A DNA stretch of 64,000 nucleotides from Lewinellaceae bacterium (lineage in GTDB: Bacteria > Bacteroidota > Bacteroidia > Chitinophagales > Saprospiraceae): NCBI GenBank assembly GCA_020636075.1, contig JACJYO010000008.1, positions 186,001 to 250,000 of the forward strand, read 5' to 3'. The position numbers were made by a program, and so were the translations under genes. The notes beneath the pieces were generated by a model, which made no database searches, was not told the DNA's origin, and saw only the letters and a program-made list of their open reading frames with translations. Below are positions 42,509-49,916 of the stretch, one piece after another. Every line of letters starts with the position of its first letter. Within the stretch, counting starts at the first letter, position 1.

Positions 42509-43397
42509 CTGTTTCATGGAAAACCTTAAAAAACTGTTTCCGATATTCGGACGGGCTCTTTTGTGTGATGTCTTTGAAAAGCCTGTTGAAATGCGAGAAG
42601 TTATTAAACCCACTTTCAAAGGAAATATTTGAAATGCTCTCCTGCTGTTCAGTCAACAGTTTACAGGCGTGAACAATCCGGATTTCGTTGACGAACCGGG
42701 TGAATTTTTTTCCGGAAATTCGTTTGAAATACCGGCAAAAAGAGGGTACGGTCATGTTGGTAACAGCCGCTATTTCATCGAGTGGAATAGATCTTTGGAA
42801 ATTCGCCTGCACATAATCATAGATGACATTGATCCGGTCATTGTCGGTATTTTCCACTTCGAGCGCATAGCCGCCAGCATTGAGGATGACGTATTCCTCT
42901 GTCCAGGCCATATCCTGTAAAATGCAAAGCAGCTCGATCAGTTTGGCGAAATTGTCCAGTGTCACCAGTTTTTCCATCCGGGCGCCAATTTCCTGTTTTG
43001 CCCGACCCTGGAATGCTATCCCTGCTTTTGCCCGTTGCAGCAAGCGTTGAATATCCTGCATCTCTTCCAGTCCGAAGAAGCCCGCGCCAAAGCAATCGTT
43101 GTTGAACTGAATGATCGTTTCGGATTCATTCCCGGTGAGCCGGTCTGTGAAGCCGGTATGGGGCAGCATCGACCCGATGAGCACCAAATCGCCGGACTGA
43201 TAATAGGAAAGATGGTTCCCGATATGCCGCTTCCCGCTGCCGCCTTTCACATAGACCATTTCTATTTCCGGGTGAAAATGCCAGAACGGCGGTTTTTCGT
43301 GCGGCGACGGGTCCTTGTAATGTTTTACGGAAAAGGAGTTCCCGAATCCGGTAAGCACCTTTTCCAATGCTGGTTTCCGAGCATTTAGCATAGTCAT
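42492..43397 (-). CDS. AraC-family transcriptional regulator with cupin sensor domain
   Basis: 301 residues. N-terminal cupin-like domain with HEKPPFWHFHPEIEMVYVKG and GDLVLIGSMLPHTGF (His residues that can bind metal or ligand). C-terminal double helix-turn-helix of AraC type: IPLDEIAAVTNMTVPSFCRY and ISNISFESGFNNFSHFNRLF, ending PSEYRK. Typical length. Probably regulates sugar or surface genes; targets unknown. Convergent with the Ig-like protein gene. Confidence 0.9.
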   Translation of the reverse strand: MTMLNARKPALEKVLTGFGNSFSVKHYKDPSPHEKPPFWHFHPEIEMVYVKGGSGKRHIGNHLSYYQSGDLVLIGSMLPHTGFTDRLTGNESETIIQFNNDCFGAGFFGLEEMQDIQRLLQRAKAGIAFQGRAKQEIGARMEKLVTLDNFAKLIELLCILQDMAWTEEYVILNAGGYALEVENTDNDRINVIYDYVQANFQRSIPLDEIAAVTNMTVPSFCRYFKRISGKKFTRFVNEIRIVHACKLLTEQQESISNISFESGFNNFSHFNRLFKDITQKSPSEYRKQFFKVFHETVSNDE

Positions 43398-43423
43398 GTT
43401 GCGTGTTTTTTTGTTTGGAGCTG

Positions 43424-43431
43424 CAAAATTA
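43424..43431 (-). promoter_or_regulatory. Putative -7 box for the AraC-type regulator
   Basis: TAATTTTG on the minus strand matches TAnnTTTG, 27 bases before the ATG at 43397. A TTGAAAA lies about 18 bases further upstream as a possible -33 element. Confidence 0.45.
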
Positions 43432-43577
43432 GACCCTCCCCATTTTCAAGACCGGTACCATATTGTCTTATATGTGTACAATATTAACCGCGATTTGGCG
43501 GAATTGATCTGAGTGGAGGTAATTAACTGGGAAATATGGGTGAAATTGAGTCAGGCCGCTGCACATCGGCATTGGCC

Positions 43578-45083
43578 TTAGTTTTTCATTTTTGCCAAGT
43601 CTTCAAGTGCTTTTTTCCCTTTTTCATACTCAGGGTTAATGCGTAGTGTTTGCTCATAACAAGCCTTTGCTTGTTCTGTATTTCCAAGGTTTAGATTTGC
43701 ATTTCCAAGAAGTCGCCATGCATATGTCGACTTGTCGTCCAGGGTGATATAAAATTCCAAAATTTCTTTTGCCGCCAGCCAGTTTTTTCCGTTTTCAAGC
43801 ACAGCACCTGTTGTTAGGATGTCTTCATCGCTTACTTCATAGATATCTGTAGTGTCATTTTTCAATTGACTCCATAGCGCTGTAGCATAGGCTTTCCCGC
43901 GTTCTTTGTAGGCAATTGAAAAAGGATACTTTGCGGAAACGCTGTAATCTTTTGCTTTCTGATCAAATAAAAACTCTGAAACTGCATTGATGATTCTTCC
44001 TGTTCTTGAGAAATCACGATTTGCCATAATTACAATTGAAACACCATCTTTAGGATAGACATACAGAATGGATTCAAAACCTGTGTCATTGCCCTGGTGC
44101 ATAATAATTGGCCGTTCTAAATAGGCTTGAAGAAACCAACTCAATCCAATTCTACCGCCCCATGGCGTATCGAAAGTAGGCTCTGTTAACAATGAAAAGA
44201 AATCTGGTTTGATAACCGTATTTTCCTTGTGTTTTCCATTGTTCACATGCAGCATCGCCCAATTACACATATCTATTAAAGTCGTTTGCAATCCTGAACT
44301 TGGAAAATAGTTTTCTGAATAGGGATAAGGCGACCATTCCTGTGTTTCTAATCCGTAAGAATAGGGAACTGCCCAATTTTCAGGCAAGGAGTCTTTTGGC
44401 TTAGAATAATAGCTTTGTACCATGCCCGAAGGCATCAAAATGTTTGATCGAACATATTCTTCGAATGGCATTCCACTTGCACGGCTAATAACAACACCCA
44501 AAATATCATAAGCCGAGTTGCTGTAACTGAATTCGGTTCCGGGTTCAAAATCAAGCATTAAAGGTTTAATATCTGCTAAATTTTTCTCTAATGCATTACT
44601 GCCAATCACTGGATTTTCCCAATCACCTACACTAACATGACGCGGAATCCCCGAGGTATGAGCAAGTATTTGCCTTATGGTGATTTGTGTATGCCGGCTA
44701 TCTTTCATCTCGAATTCAGGAATGTATTTAATGATAAAATCATCTAAATTAATCTTTCCTTGTTCAAATAGTTTAACGATAGCGGCAGCTGTAAAAGGCT
44801 TTGAAACCGAGGCAATATGAAAAACAGTATTAAAGTCGGCTTTTATAGATTTTTCAATGTTGGAATACCCGAAGGTTCGAGCATAAATTATTTCCGCACC
44901 TTTTGTAACTCCGATTGCCAAACCAGCATTGTTGTTCGTCAGTTCCCGTAATTTTAAAATATATGGGGTCAGCAAACTGTCTAATCGTTCACCTTCCTGC
45001 CCTTCAACTATGGCTGTATTTGATTGAGCATATATACTGGTTATAGACACCAGTGTTAAAAGTAGCGTGATTATGTTGTTCAT
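43578..45083 (-). CDS. Serine beta-lactamase-fold hydrolase with C-terminal TPR
   Basis: 501 residues, periplasmic. Signal peptide (MNNIITLLLTLVSITSIYAQ). Class C beta-lactamase/DD-peptidase-like fold: SxxK motif SVSK (Ser92, Lys95) and the YxN motif in EFSYSNSAYD, then the HQGNDTGF region in place of KTG. The C-terminal 100 residues include a TPR (YAWRLLGNANLNLGNTEQAK). The family acts on peptides or esters more often than on antibiotics, so resistance cannot be inferred. The upstream region shares a 22-base element with that of the EAD11 gene. Confidence 0.88.
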   Translation of the reverse strand: MNNIITLLLTLVSITSIYAQSNTAIVEGQEGERLDSLLTPYILKLRELTNNNAGLAIGVTKGAEIIYARTFGYSNIEKSIKADFNTVFHIASVSKPFTAAAIVKLFEQGKINLDDFIIKYIPEFEMKDSRHTQITIRQILAHTSGIPRHVSVGDWENPVIGSNALEKNLADIKPLMLDFEPGTEFSYSNSAYDILGVVISRASGMPFEEYVRSNILMPSGMVQSYYSKPKDSLPENWAVPYSYGLETQEWSPYPYSENYFPSSGLQTTLIDMCNWAMLHVNNGKHKENTVIKPDFFSLLTEPTFDTPWGGRIGLSWFLQAYLERPIIMHQGNDTGFESILYVYPKDGVSIVIMANRDFSRTGRIINAVSEFLFDQKAKDYSVSAKYPFSIAYKERGKAYATALWSQLKNDTTDIYEVSDEDILTTGAVLENGKNWLAAKEILEFYITLDDKSTYAWRLLGNANLNLGNTEQAKACYEQTLRINPEYEKGKKALEDLAKMKN

Positions 45084-45093
45084 ATTTTCTTAA

Positions 45094-45116
45094 TTATACC
45101 CACAGGAAAGTGGTTG
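45094..45116 (-). promoter_or_regulatory. Shared upstream element, copy 1
   Basis: On the minus strand AACCACTTTCCTGTGGGTAT (then AA) lies just upstream of the beta-lactamase-fold gene start. A near-identical element is at 46885-46907 before the EAD11 gene (AACCACTTTCCGGCGGGTAT). About 19 of 22 bases are identical. Confidence 0.5.
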
Positions 45117-45185
45117 GTAATTTTTTTTGGAATCTGTCGAACCTTTTGCGGGGATAGGCGTGGGCTATACTGCCGGACATTTTTC

Positions 45186-45294
45186 TCGCAGATTTTACGC
45201 AGATTAGTTTGCACAGATTTTACACAGAAAATACTGCGTGAAATCTGTGTTTTTTTCTGTGTAAAATCTGTGCGACATAAATATGTACAGTAGC
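45186..45294. repeat. Dispersed palindromic repeat, CAGATTTT family, copy 2
   Basis: Same arrangement as the copy at 951-1070: GCACAGATTTTACACAGAAA, its complement, then GCGACATAAA and CAGTAGCGTG. It separates the beta-lactamase-fold gene from the ATP-grasp gene. Confidence 0.8.
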
Positions 45295-45307
45295 GTGGGC
45301 GTGGGCA

Positions 45308-46198
45308 CTATTTTTTCAACGCATTATAGAATGCGTCTTTATTCGCATTCTCCGGCAATCCCGCCACTTGGCCGTCACCCAATTCGACGATTATCCAATT
45401 TCCGTCTTTTTTCTTTGCAATATCCATTGTGAAAAAGTTGCTTTTTATTTTTGGGACTACATCTTCAAATACATCAACTATCGGTGCTGCATCCTGATAG
45501 TCGCCCTCATCCCAATATTTGAAAACTGCCATTACCTGCCCATGCTTTATGAAAACTCTGAACTCCTTTGTTAAAGGCATTCCACTTTCGGAATGGTTTG
45601 TCAGTTCTTCTAATTCGACGTATTCCCTGAAAACCAATCCCTCGTTTAAATCGCTGCCTTGTAAGTCAAGAAATTTATTGACGACTGAATTTACCTTTTC
45701 CTTGTCGGCTGCGTTTGGCACAAAACAGGCTTCTTCCCAGTAGTGCTTTTGAGATTTTACGTAATCTTTAATCACAATTGGCCTTTCTCCAAATTCGGCG
45801 ATTTCTTTTTGAAAATCCTCAATTTTAAATTGAGATTTTAATGCTTTAAAGGTTGTTTTGGGGGAATACTTTTTGATGGTATCATAATTTTCCGGAAGAT
45901 GATGGCAAAATTTGTATTCTGCCGGACTATTGATCAATTCAATATTTTTTTCGAGTAAGGATTTGTACAGTAATTCGTACTGATTCGGGGTTAACATCCA
46001 ACCTCTGTAAATCCCAATCCCCGTTTTTTCATTCGACCTTACATTTTTTAAGGCCGATGCAACATTCCCTCGTTTCAATTCCTCGAAACTGATTAACGAT
46101 GATTGCATGGATTTTCCCTTTGCCGTTCTGTATTCTTCTTCGAACATATAATCCACCTCTTTGGAACTAAATCCGCTATCGCAATAAATTATTCGCAT
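45308..46198 (-). CDS. ATP-grasp enzyme, R2K clade (DUF4343-like)
   Basis: 296 residues, cytoplasmic. Begins MRIIYCDSGFSSKEVDYMF. ATP-grasp features: nucleotide-lysine strand PIVIKDYVKSQKHYWEEACF, a FREYVELEEL adenine-side segment, catalytic strand FRVFIKHGQVMAVFKYW, and metal-binding end FTMDIAKKKDGNWIIVELGD with GQVAGLP. This matches R2K-type ATP-grasp domains, thought to join amino acids or peptides by ATP-driven amide bonds; the real substrate is unknown. The start codon at 46198 leaves 10 bases after the EAD11 gene stop, so they form an operon. The longer start at 46231 would overlap that gene. Confidence 0.82.
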   Translation of the reverse strand: MRIIYCDSGFSSKEVDYMFEEEYRTAKGKSMQSSLISFEELKRGNVASALKNVRSNEKTGIGIYRGWMLTPNQYELLYKSLLEKNIELINSPAEYKFCHHLPENYDTIKKYSPKTTFKALKSQFKIEDFQKEIAEFGERPIVIKDYVKSQKHYWEEACFVPNAADKEKVNSVVNKFLDLQGSDLNEGLVFREYVELEELTNHSESGMPLTKEFRVFIKHGQVMAVFKYWDEGDYQDAAPIVDVFEDVVPKIKSNFFTMDIAKKKDGNWIIVELGDGQVAGLPENANKDAFYNALKK

Positions 46199-46208
46199 TG
46201 CCTGATTT

Positions 46209-46814
46209 TCAATTTTTCTTTCGCACGACAAAGTCGGTACCTTTTAAGTCATCATCAAAAAATTTTTCCATTAGTGTTTCTTCCTGCATGATGCGCTCTT
46301 CTATCATTGAGTAGGTCAATTCTTCGTCAGTTTCCCGGTCAACCAGCACCCAGTCTTTACCATACGTTTTTGGAGCAACGTAATCCGAAATTTCCAAATA
46401 AACCTGGTTCAAAAAATCGTTGGCATCGGCAAAATCCATTGTCTTGTAATATTTAGGTTCATCGTCCTGGTTAATTTCAAATAAAAATACCCGAATATCA
46501 ATTCTTAAATCAATATCGGATTGCCACTTTTGATTGGCGCGTACGATGGGGATAATTTGCCTGTCCTTTTTTATTGCTTCCAGCAATTCCAGAATATTGA
46601 TCTTTATTTGAGTTTCAATTCTGTTTATTTCGTCTATGCTGAGTATTCCCAGCCTCCTGTCTTTGCTGACTTGCTTCAGTCTTCCGGATTGGATAAGGAT
46701 TTCATTGTAATATGCACTGTCTCTCAAATTATTACTCAATTCCTCTATCCCATCTTCTATTTCGTTTTGGCTTATTTTCTCCCGGACTTTGGCGATGAGT
46801 TCATCTACGATCAT
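46209..46814 (-). CDS. Protein with N-terminal EAD11-like effector-associated domain
   Basis: 201 residues from the ATG at 46814. Residues 1-80 (DELIAKVREKISQNEIEDGI, YYNEILIQSGRLKQVSKDRR, then LGILSIDEINRIETQIKINI) fit the effector-associated domain 11 pattern: short helices with the NE-LL-sGR and GIlS-eE-n-I blocks. EADs are small adaptor domains joining sensors and effectors in bacterial conflict systems. The remaining 120 residues (DLRIDIRVFLFEINQDDEPK and onward) are unrecognised and could be the effector or a partner-binding part. Operon with the ATP-grasp gene downstream. Frame open to a TTG at 46877, but the domain begins at 46814 and GGAGGC-rich sequence lies upstream. Confidence 0.65.
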   Translation of the reverse strand: MIVDELIAKVREKISQNEIEDGIEELSNNLRDSAYYNEILIQSGRLKQVSKDRRLGILSIDEINRIETQIKINILELLEAIKKDRQIIPIVRANQKWQSDIDLRIDIRVFLFEINQDDEPKYYKTMDFADANDFLNQVYLEISDYVAPKTYGKDWVLVDRETDEELTYSMIEERIMQEETLMEKFFDDDLKGTDFVVRKKN

Positions 46815-46884
46815 ATTATGAATGCTTTGGTTAGTTGTTTTAAAGAGCCTCCCTGCCTCCTGCCTTAATGCGATCAATTTTATA

Positions 46885-46907
46885 CTTATACCCGCCGGAA
46901 AGTGGTT
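46885..46907 (-). promoter_or_regulatory. Shared upstream element, copy 2
   Basis: Minus strand AACCACTTTCCGGCGGGTAT (then AA), matching copy 1 at 45094-45116. It lies about 70 bases before the EAD11 start, between the start and the two palindromes. Confidence 0.5.
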
Positions 46908-46927
46908 TTCAAATTTTCCAGGGTTTT

Positions 46928-46991
46928 AGTCATCGGATGACTCTATAGTCCTCAATAAAAATATAGATTCCGGTATAGTCATCCGATGACT
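46928..46991. promoter_or_regulatory. Two 15-bp palindromes AGTCATC-S-GATGACT, candidate operators
   Basis: AGTCATCGGATGACT at 46928-46942 and AGTCATCCGATGACT at 46977-46991. Each is self-complementary around its central base, 49 bases apart start to start. They lie between the Fic terminator and the EAD11 operon start. A dimeric repressor could bind each site. The two could also pair with each other in RNA. Confidence 0.6.
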
Positions 46992-47031
46992 TGACCTTCG
47001 CGGGTTTTCGCAAACGACTTTGCTGCGGGTC

Positions 47032-47116
47032 TACAAACTTAACCAAAATACCCACAAAAAAAATCCCGGCGCAACACCAAGGTCGCGCCGGGAAAACAAG
47101 TGCTCTGTTTAGGCAT
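47032..47116. repeat. Left ~85-bp direct repeat flanking the Fic/nuclease cassette
   Basis: TACAAACTTAACC, an A-run, the CCCGGCGC hairpin, GGGAAAACAAGT and a final TTTAGGCAT recur at 49829-49916 with few differences and in the same orientation. Similarity ends at the stop codons of the Fic and MBL genes respectively. Confidence 0.8.
47055..47092 (-). terminator. Intrinsic terminator of the Fic gene
   Basis: Minus-strand hairpin CCCGGCGC ... GCGCCGGG (47065-47092) followed by an 8-9 base T-run (47055-47063), directly after the stop codon. Confidence 0.85.
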
Positions 47117-48222
47117 CAGGCTGCTGTCGTTAAAACATAACTGGTACTTCTTCCTCCGGCCGCTTCTTTTTCCAGAATGCCTTTTTCGATCAGGTCCTGG
47201 ATATCGCGCAGGGCAGTGTCGCTGGAGCATTTGGCAATTTTGGCCCATTTGGAGGTATTGAGTTTGCCTTCAAAGCCGTCGAATAGTTTATTGATCATCA
47301 GGCGCTGCCGGTCGTTGAGTGGGGTAGCCCGATGCATCTCCCAGAATCTGGCTTTGTGCAAAACCCCGGCCAGCGTGCGTTCGGTGGCTTCCAGGGCCGC
47401 TGTCAGACAGTCCAGAAACCAGACCAACCAGTCCGTTACATCCAGGTTACCTTTTTGTGTCTCTTCCAATATGTCGTAATAGCGCTTGCGCTCCAGCCGG
47501 ATTTGTGCCGACATGCTGTAAAACCGCTGGTTGCTGCCGTCAGCCCGTGCCAGTTGCATATCGGCAATCGCCCGGGCTATCCGGCCGTTGCCGTCGTCGA
47601 AAGGGTGGATGGTGACAAACCACAGGTGGGCGATGGCGGCTTTGATTACCGGATCCAGCTGATCTTCCTGGTTGAACCACTCGATAAAATCCGACATTTC
47701 ACGGCTCAAAATGCCGGCATTGGGCGCCTGGAAATGCACCCGTTCCCGGCCTATCGGACCGGACACAACCTGCATGGGGCCGGTAGCATCATCGCGCCAG
47801 TTGCCGACGACGATTTTGTGCATGCCACTGCGCCCGGTCGGGAACAAGGCCGCGTGCCAGTCGAATAAACGGTCTGCCGTCAGCGGCTTTTCGCAGTGCA
47901 GGGTGGCATCCAGGATCATTTCCACCACACCGTCCACATGCCGGTCGGAAGGTATCAGCCCCGAAATGTCCAGTCCCAAATGCCGGGCAACAGAGGAGCG
48001 CACCTGCTCCGGGTCCAAAAATTCACCTTCGATTTCGGTCGATTTCAGGACGTCCAGGGTAAGGGTTTCCAGCTCGGCTTCTTTTTGCAAATCGAAGCCC
48101 AGGGCCGACATTTTCCCCAGCAACGTTCCCTGCAAATGCCGCACAGCACCCAGGCGGCTGAGCAATGCTTCGTGGTTCCAGTGGAAGTTTGGCCAATCGG
48201 TTAACTGGTGGATGTAGGGCAT
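47116..48222 (-). CDS. Class II Fic-domain protein (AMPylase-like)
   Basis: 368 residues. N-terminal DUF4172-type region, then the Fic core with HPFDDGNGRIARAI (catalytic His206). Residues 61-66 read STEIEG, the S/TxxxEG autoinhibitory helix motif, which classes it as self-inhibited Fic. C-terminal winged helix (KWAKIAKCSSDTALRDIQDL). Fic proteins transfer AMP or related groups to target proteins; the target is unknown. The ATG at 48222 is preferred over a TTG at 48231. No separate antitoxin gene is next to it, consistent with an internal inhibitory helix. GC-rich like the core genes. Confidence 0.9.
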   Translation of the reverse strand: MPYIHQLTDWPNFHWNHEALLSRLGAVRHLQGTLLGKMSALGFDLQKEAELETLTLDVLKSTEIEGEFLDPEQVRSSVARHLGLDISGLIPSDRHVDGVVEMILDATLHCEKPLTADRLFDWHAALFPTGRSGMHKIVVGNWRDDATGPMQVVSGPIGRERVHFQAPNAGILSREMSDFIEWFNQEDQLDPVIKAAIAHLWFVTIHPFDDGNGRIARAIADMQLARADGSNQRFYSMSAQIRLERKRYYDILEETQKGNLDVTDWLVWFLDCLTAALEATERTLAGVLHKARFWEMHRATPLNDRQRLMINKLFDGFEGKLNTSKWAKIAKCSSDTALRDIQDLIEKGILEKEAAGGRSTSYVLTTAA

Positions 48223-48231
48223 AAGCCGCAA

Positions 48232-48532
48232 GTTCTGCGGCGAATATAGGGCTTATTCGCCGCATGACGTGCGGGGAATGGGGGCTTTTTTTGCCGCGTG
48301 GGGGGGGGCTTGGCTGATACGGCAAGTTTTGGGTTATGGGGTGTTTGCCTTGTTAAAAGTTGGAGACTTGATTTCGGGGTGTATTACATCGCAAACACTC
48401 GCGAGCGGATTTCGGGTTGGCTGGAAATCTGAGCGCTTTATGGTAGGATGATTATTGTTTTGAACATGTTGGGCCAGCGGGAACATTGAACAGCAGGGAT
48501 ATGGTCGTTAAATGCAGTGTTGGCAGTGTTTT
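48232..48532. other. Intergenic region upstream of Fic gene
   Basis: About 300 bases, with a G-rich tract near 48299-48309. No open frame of interest and no TAnnTTTG box near the Fic start. Confidence 0.4.
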
Positions 48533-49648
48533 TTATTCGAGATAGCTCATAGGGACAATAAAGTCTTCTATTTCTCCATAAGCATATGGAGTTTCATAGG
48601 AATTAGGTACATTAACTTCTTTTTCTACAGTCTCTATTTCAATATTAATATTAATAAATAATTCGCCTTGGTTTTTAAAATCTTTAGAAAGCAACCTCCA
48701 CTTTACAATAACCTCATTGGTATTGTGCGCTGGCTTTATAAAAATTTCATCTGAATAAAAAGTGTCATCACTAACTAATACTGATTTTTGAGGAATAATT
48801 CCTACTTGCTTATTCCTATGATCTAAATGGAGTTTAGAATGGATTGCTTTAAGAGCAATGCTCCCGCACTCATTTGTTTCAGATATTTCTTGGATATCGC
48901 CTTCAAAATCTAATAAAATCTTAAAATCTTCTATTGCATCTGTGCCAGTATTATGAAGTTTGATTATTACTGAAAAAAAACTAAGATTCAAATAGGTTTC
49001 AATATTTAGTCCTGATGAATACTTTTTTGCGTCAAAAGAATAATCAAATATGCTATTGGAAGAATTAGAGTCTTTAGCCCCCATCCTATATACACTTTTA
49101 TTCAAGGGTTTAAGGAATATTGAAGTGCATTCTTCTAAATTGGAGTCATTGCCAAAAGTAATTTTTGCTTCCTTGTTTAATTTAAATTTTTGACTATTTA
49201 AATACCAGTCGTGGGTTATTCTATTTTCATCAATTAATTCAACGATATCTTCCCAAGAGAATAAGTGGACCTCAAATAAATTATTCTTTATATTCTCAAC
49301 ATTTTTATTTCTTACAAAGGTTTCAACCTTTACATCCTTTAATGCTGTTGTGGCAAAATAGAGTTTTTTTAATGCAGGATTAAAGGACTTGGCTTTTTCT
49401 ATTTCGGCGATAATTTCTTCCTCTGTGAATTGTTTGTCAATATATTCATCTTTTCCTTTGCATTGGATACCGAAATATTCAACTTCTCCTTTTGGAATGC
49501 CATAAATATCAACTCCATTTTGAGATTGACCATTTCTTCCATTTTTCTTTATTTCAGGGCAATTCCAAATTTCGCCCCACAATTTCTTGCAAAGAGTTTC
49601 AAAGTCTTGCCAATTACTTGGCCGTCTTAAGGATTTTGGTGCTTGCAT
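48533..49648 (-). CDS. Mrr-like restriction endonuclease-type protein with large C-terminal region
   Basis: 371 residues, cytoplasmic. Residues 10-120 match the PD-(D/E)XK fold as used by Mrr-like nucleases: WQDFETLCKKLWGEIW, then NGVDIYGIPKGEVEYFGIQC with K64 (catalytic pattern Asp47 ... Gln62-Cys-Lys64), then AKSFNPALKKLYFATTA. The other 230 residues are beta-rich (FFSVIIKLHNTGTDAIEDFK, VIVKWRLLSKDFKNQGEL) and may sense a signal. It probably cuts DNA upon a trigger; no methyltransferase partner is adjacent. It is clearly A/T-richer than the genes around it, a sign of transfer. Confidence 0.75.
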   Translation of the reverse strand: MQAPKSLRRPSNWQDFETLCKKLWGEIWNCPEIKKNGRNGQSQNGVDIYGIPKGEVEYFGIQCKGKDEYIDKQFTEEEIIAEIEKAKSFNPALKKLYFATTALKDVKVETFVRNKNVENIKNNLFEVHLFSWEDIVELIDENRITHDWYLNSQKFKLNKEAKITFGNDSNLEECTSIFLKPLNKSVYRMGAKDSNSSNSIFDYSFDAKKYSSGLNIETYLNLSFFSVIIKLHNTGTDAIEDFKILLDFEGDIQEISETNECGSIALKAIHSKLHLDHRNKQVGIIPQKSVLVSDDTFYSDEIFIKPAHNTNEVIVKWRLLSKDFKNQGELFININIEIETVEKEVNVPNSYETPYAYGEIEDFIVPMSYLE

Positions 49649-49828
49649 AAAAGTTACAGATAATAATTACACACCCGCTACAAAGTACCGGGCATAATTT
49701 AAAGTAAAATATACTCCCGCCATTCCATGGCATATAAATTATCAATTATTCAAAACGCCTCCAAAACAAGGTTAATGCCTAAAATATAACAAAGGAAACC
49801 CTGGTTCAAAAGCGATCAATTTCGCCCA

Positions 49829-49916
49829 TACAAACTTAACCCAAAAACCCCCACAAAAAAAATCCCGGCGCAACCACAAAGTCGCGCCGGGAAAACAAGT
49901 CCAATGTTTGGGCATT
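49829..49916. repeat. Right ~85-bp direct repeat flanking the Fic/nuclease cassette
   Basis: Same order as 47032-47116: TACAAACTTAACCC, A-run, CCCGGCGC hairpin, GGGAAAACAAGT, then GTTTGGGCAT, ending at the stop codon of the MBL-rhodanese gene. Confidence 0.8.
49855..49891 (-). terminator. Intrinsic terminator of the MBL-rhodanese gene
   Basis: Minus-strand stem CCCGGCGC ... GCGCCGGG (49864-49891) then a T-run (49855-49862). Part of the right direct repeat. Confidence 0.85.

Noticed and set aside
47116..48222. Fic toxin with separate antitoxin
   Set aside because: No small antitoxin gene was found next to it, and an internal S/TxxxEG motif explains inhibition.
34366..48510. Similar GGGCYAGCGG...AGCAGGGATATG strings near 34370 and 48470
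   Set aside because: Similarity is short and gapped, not enough to call a repeat without a search.
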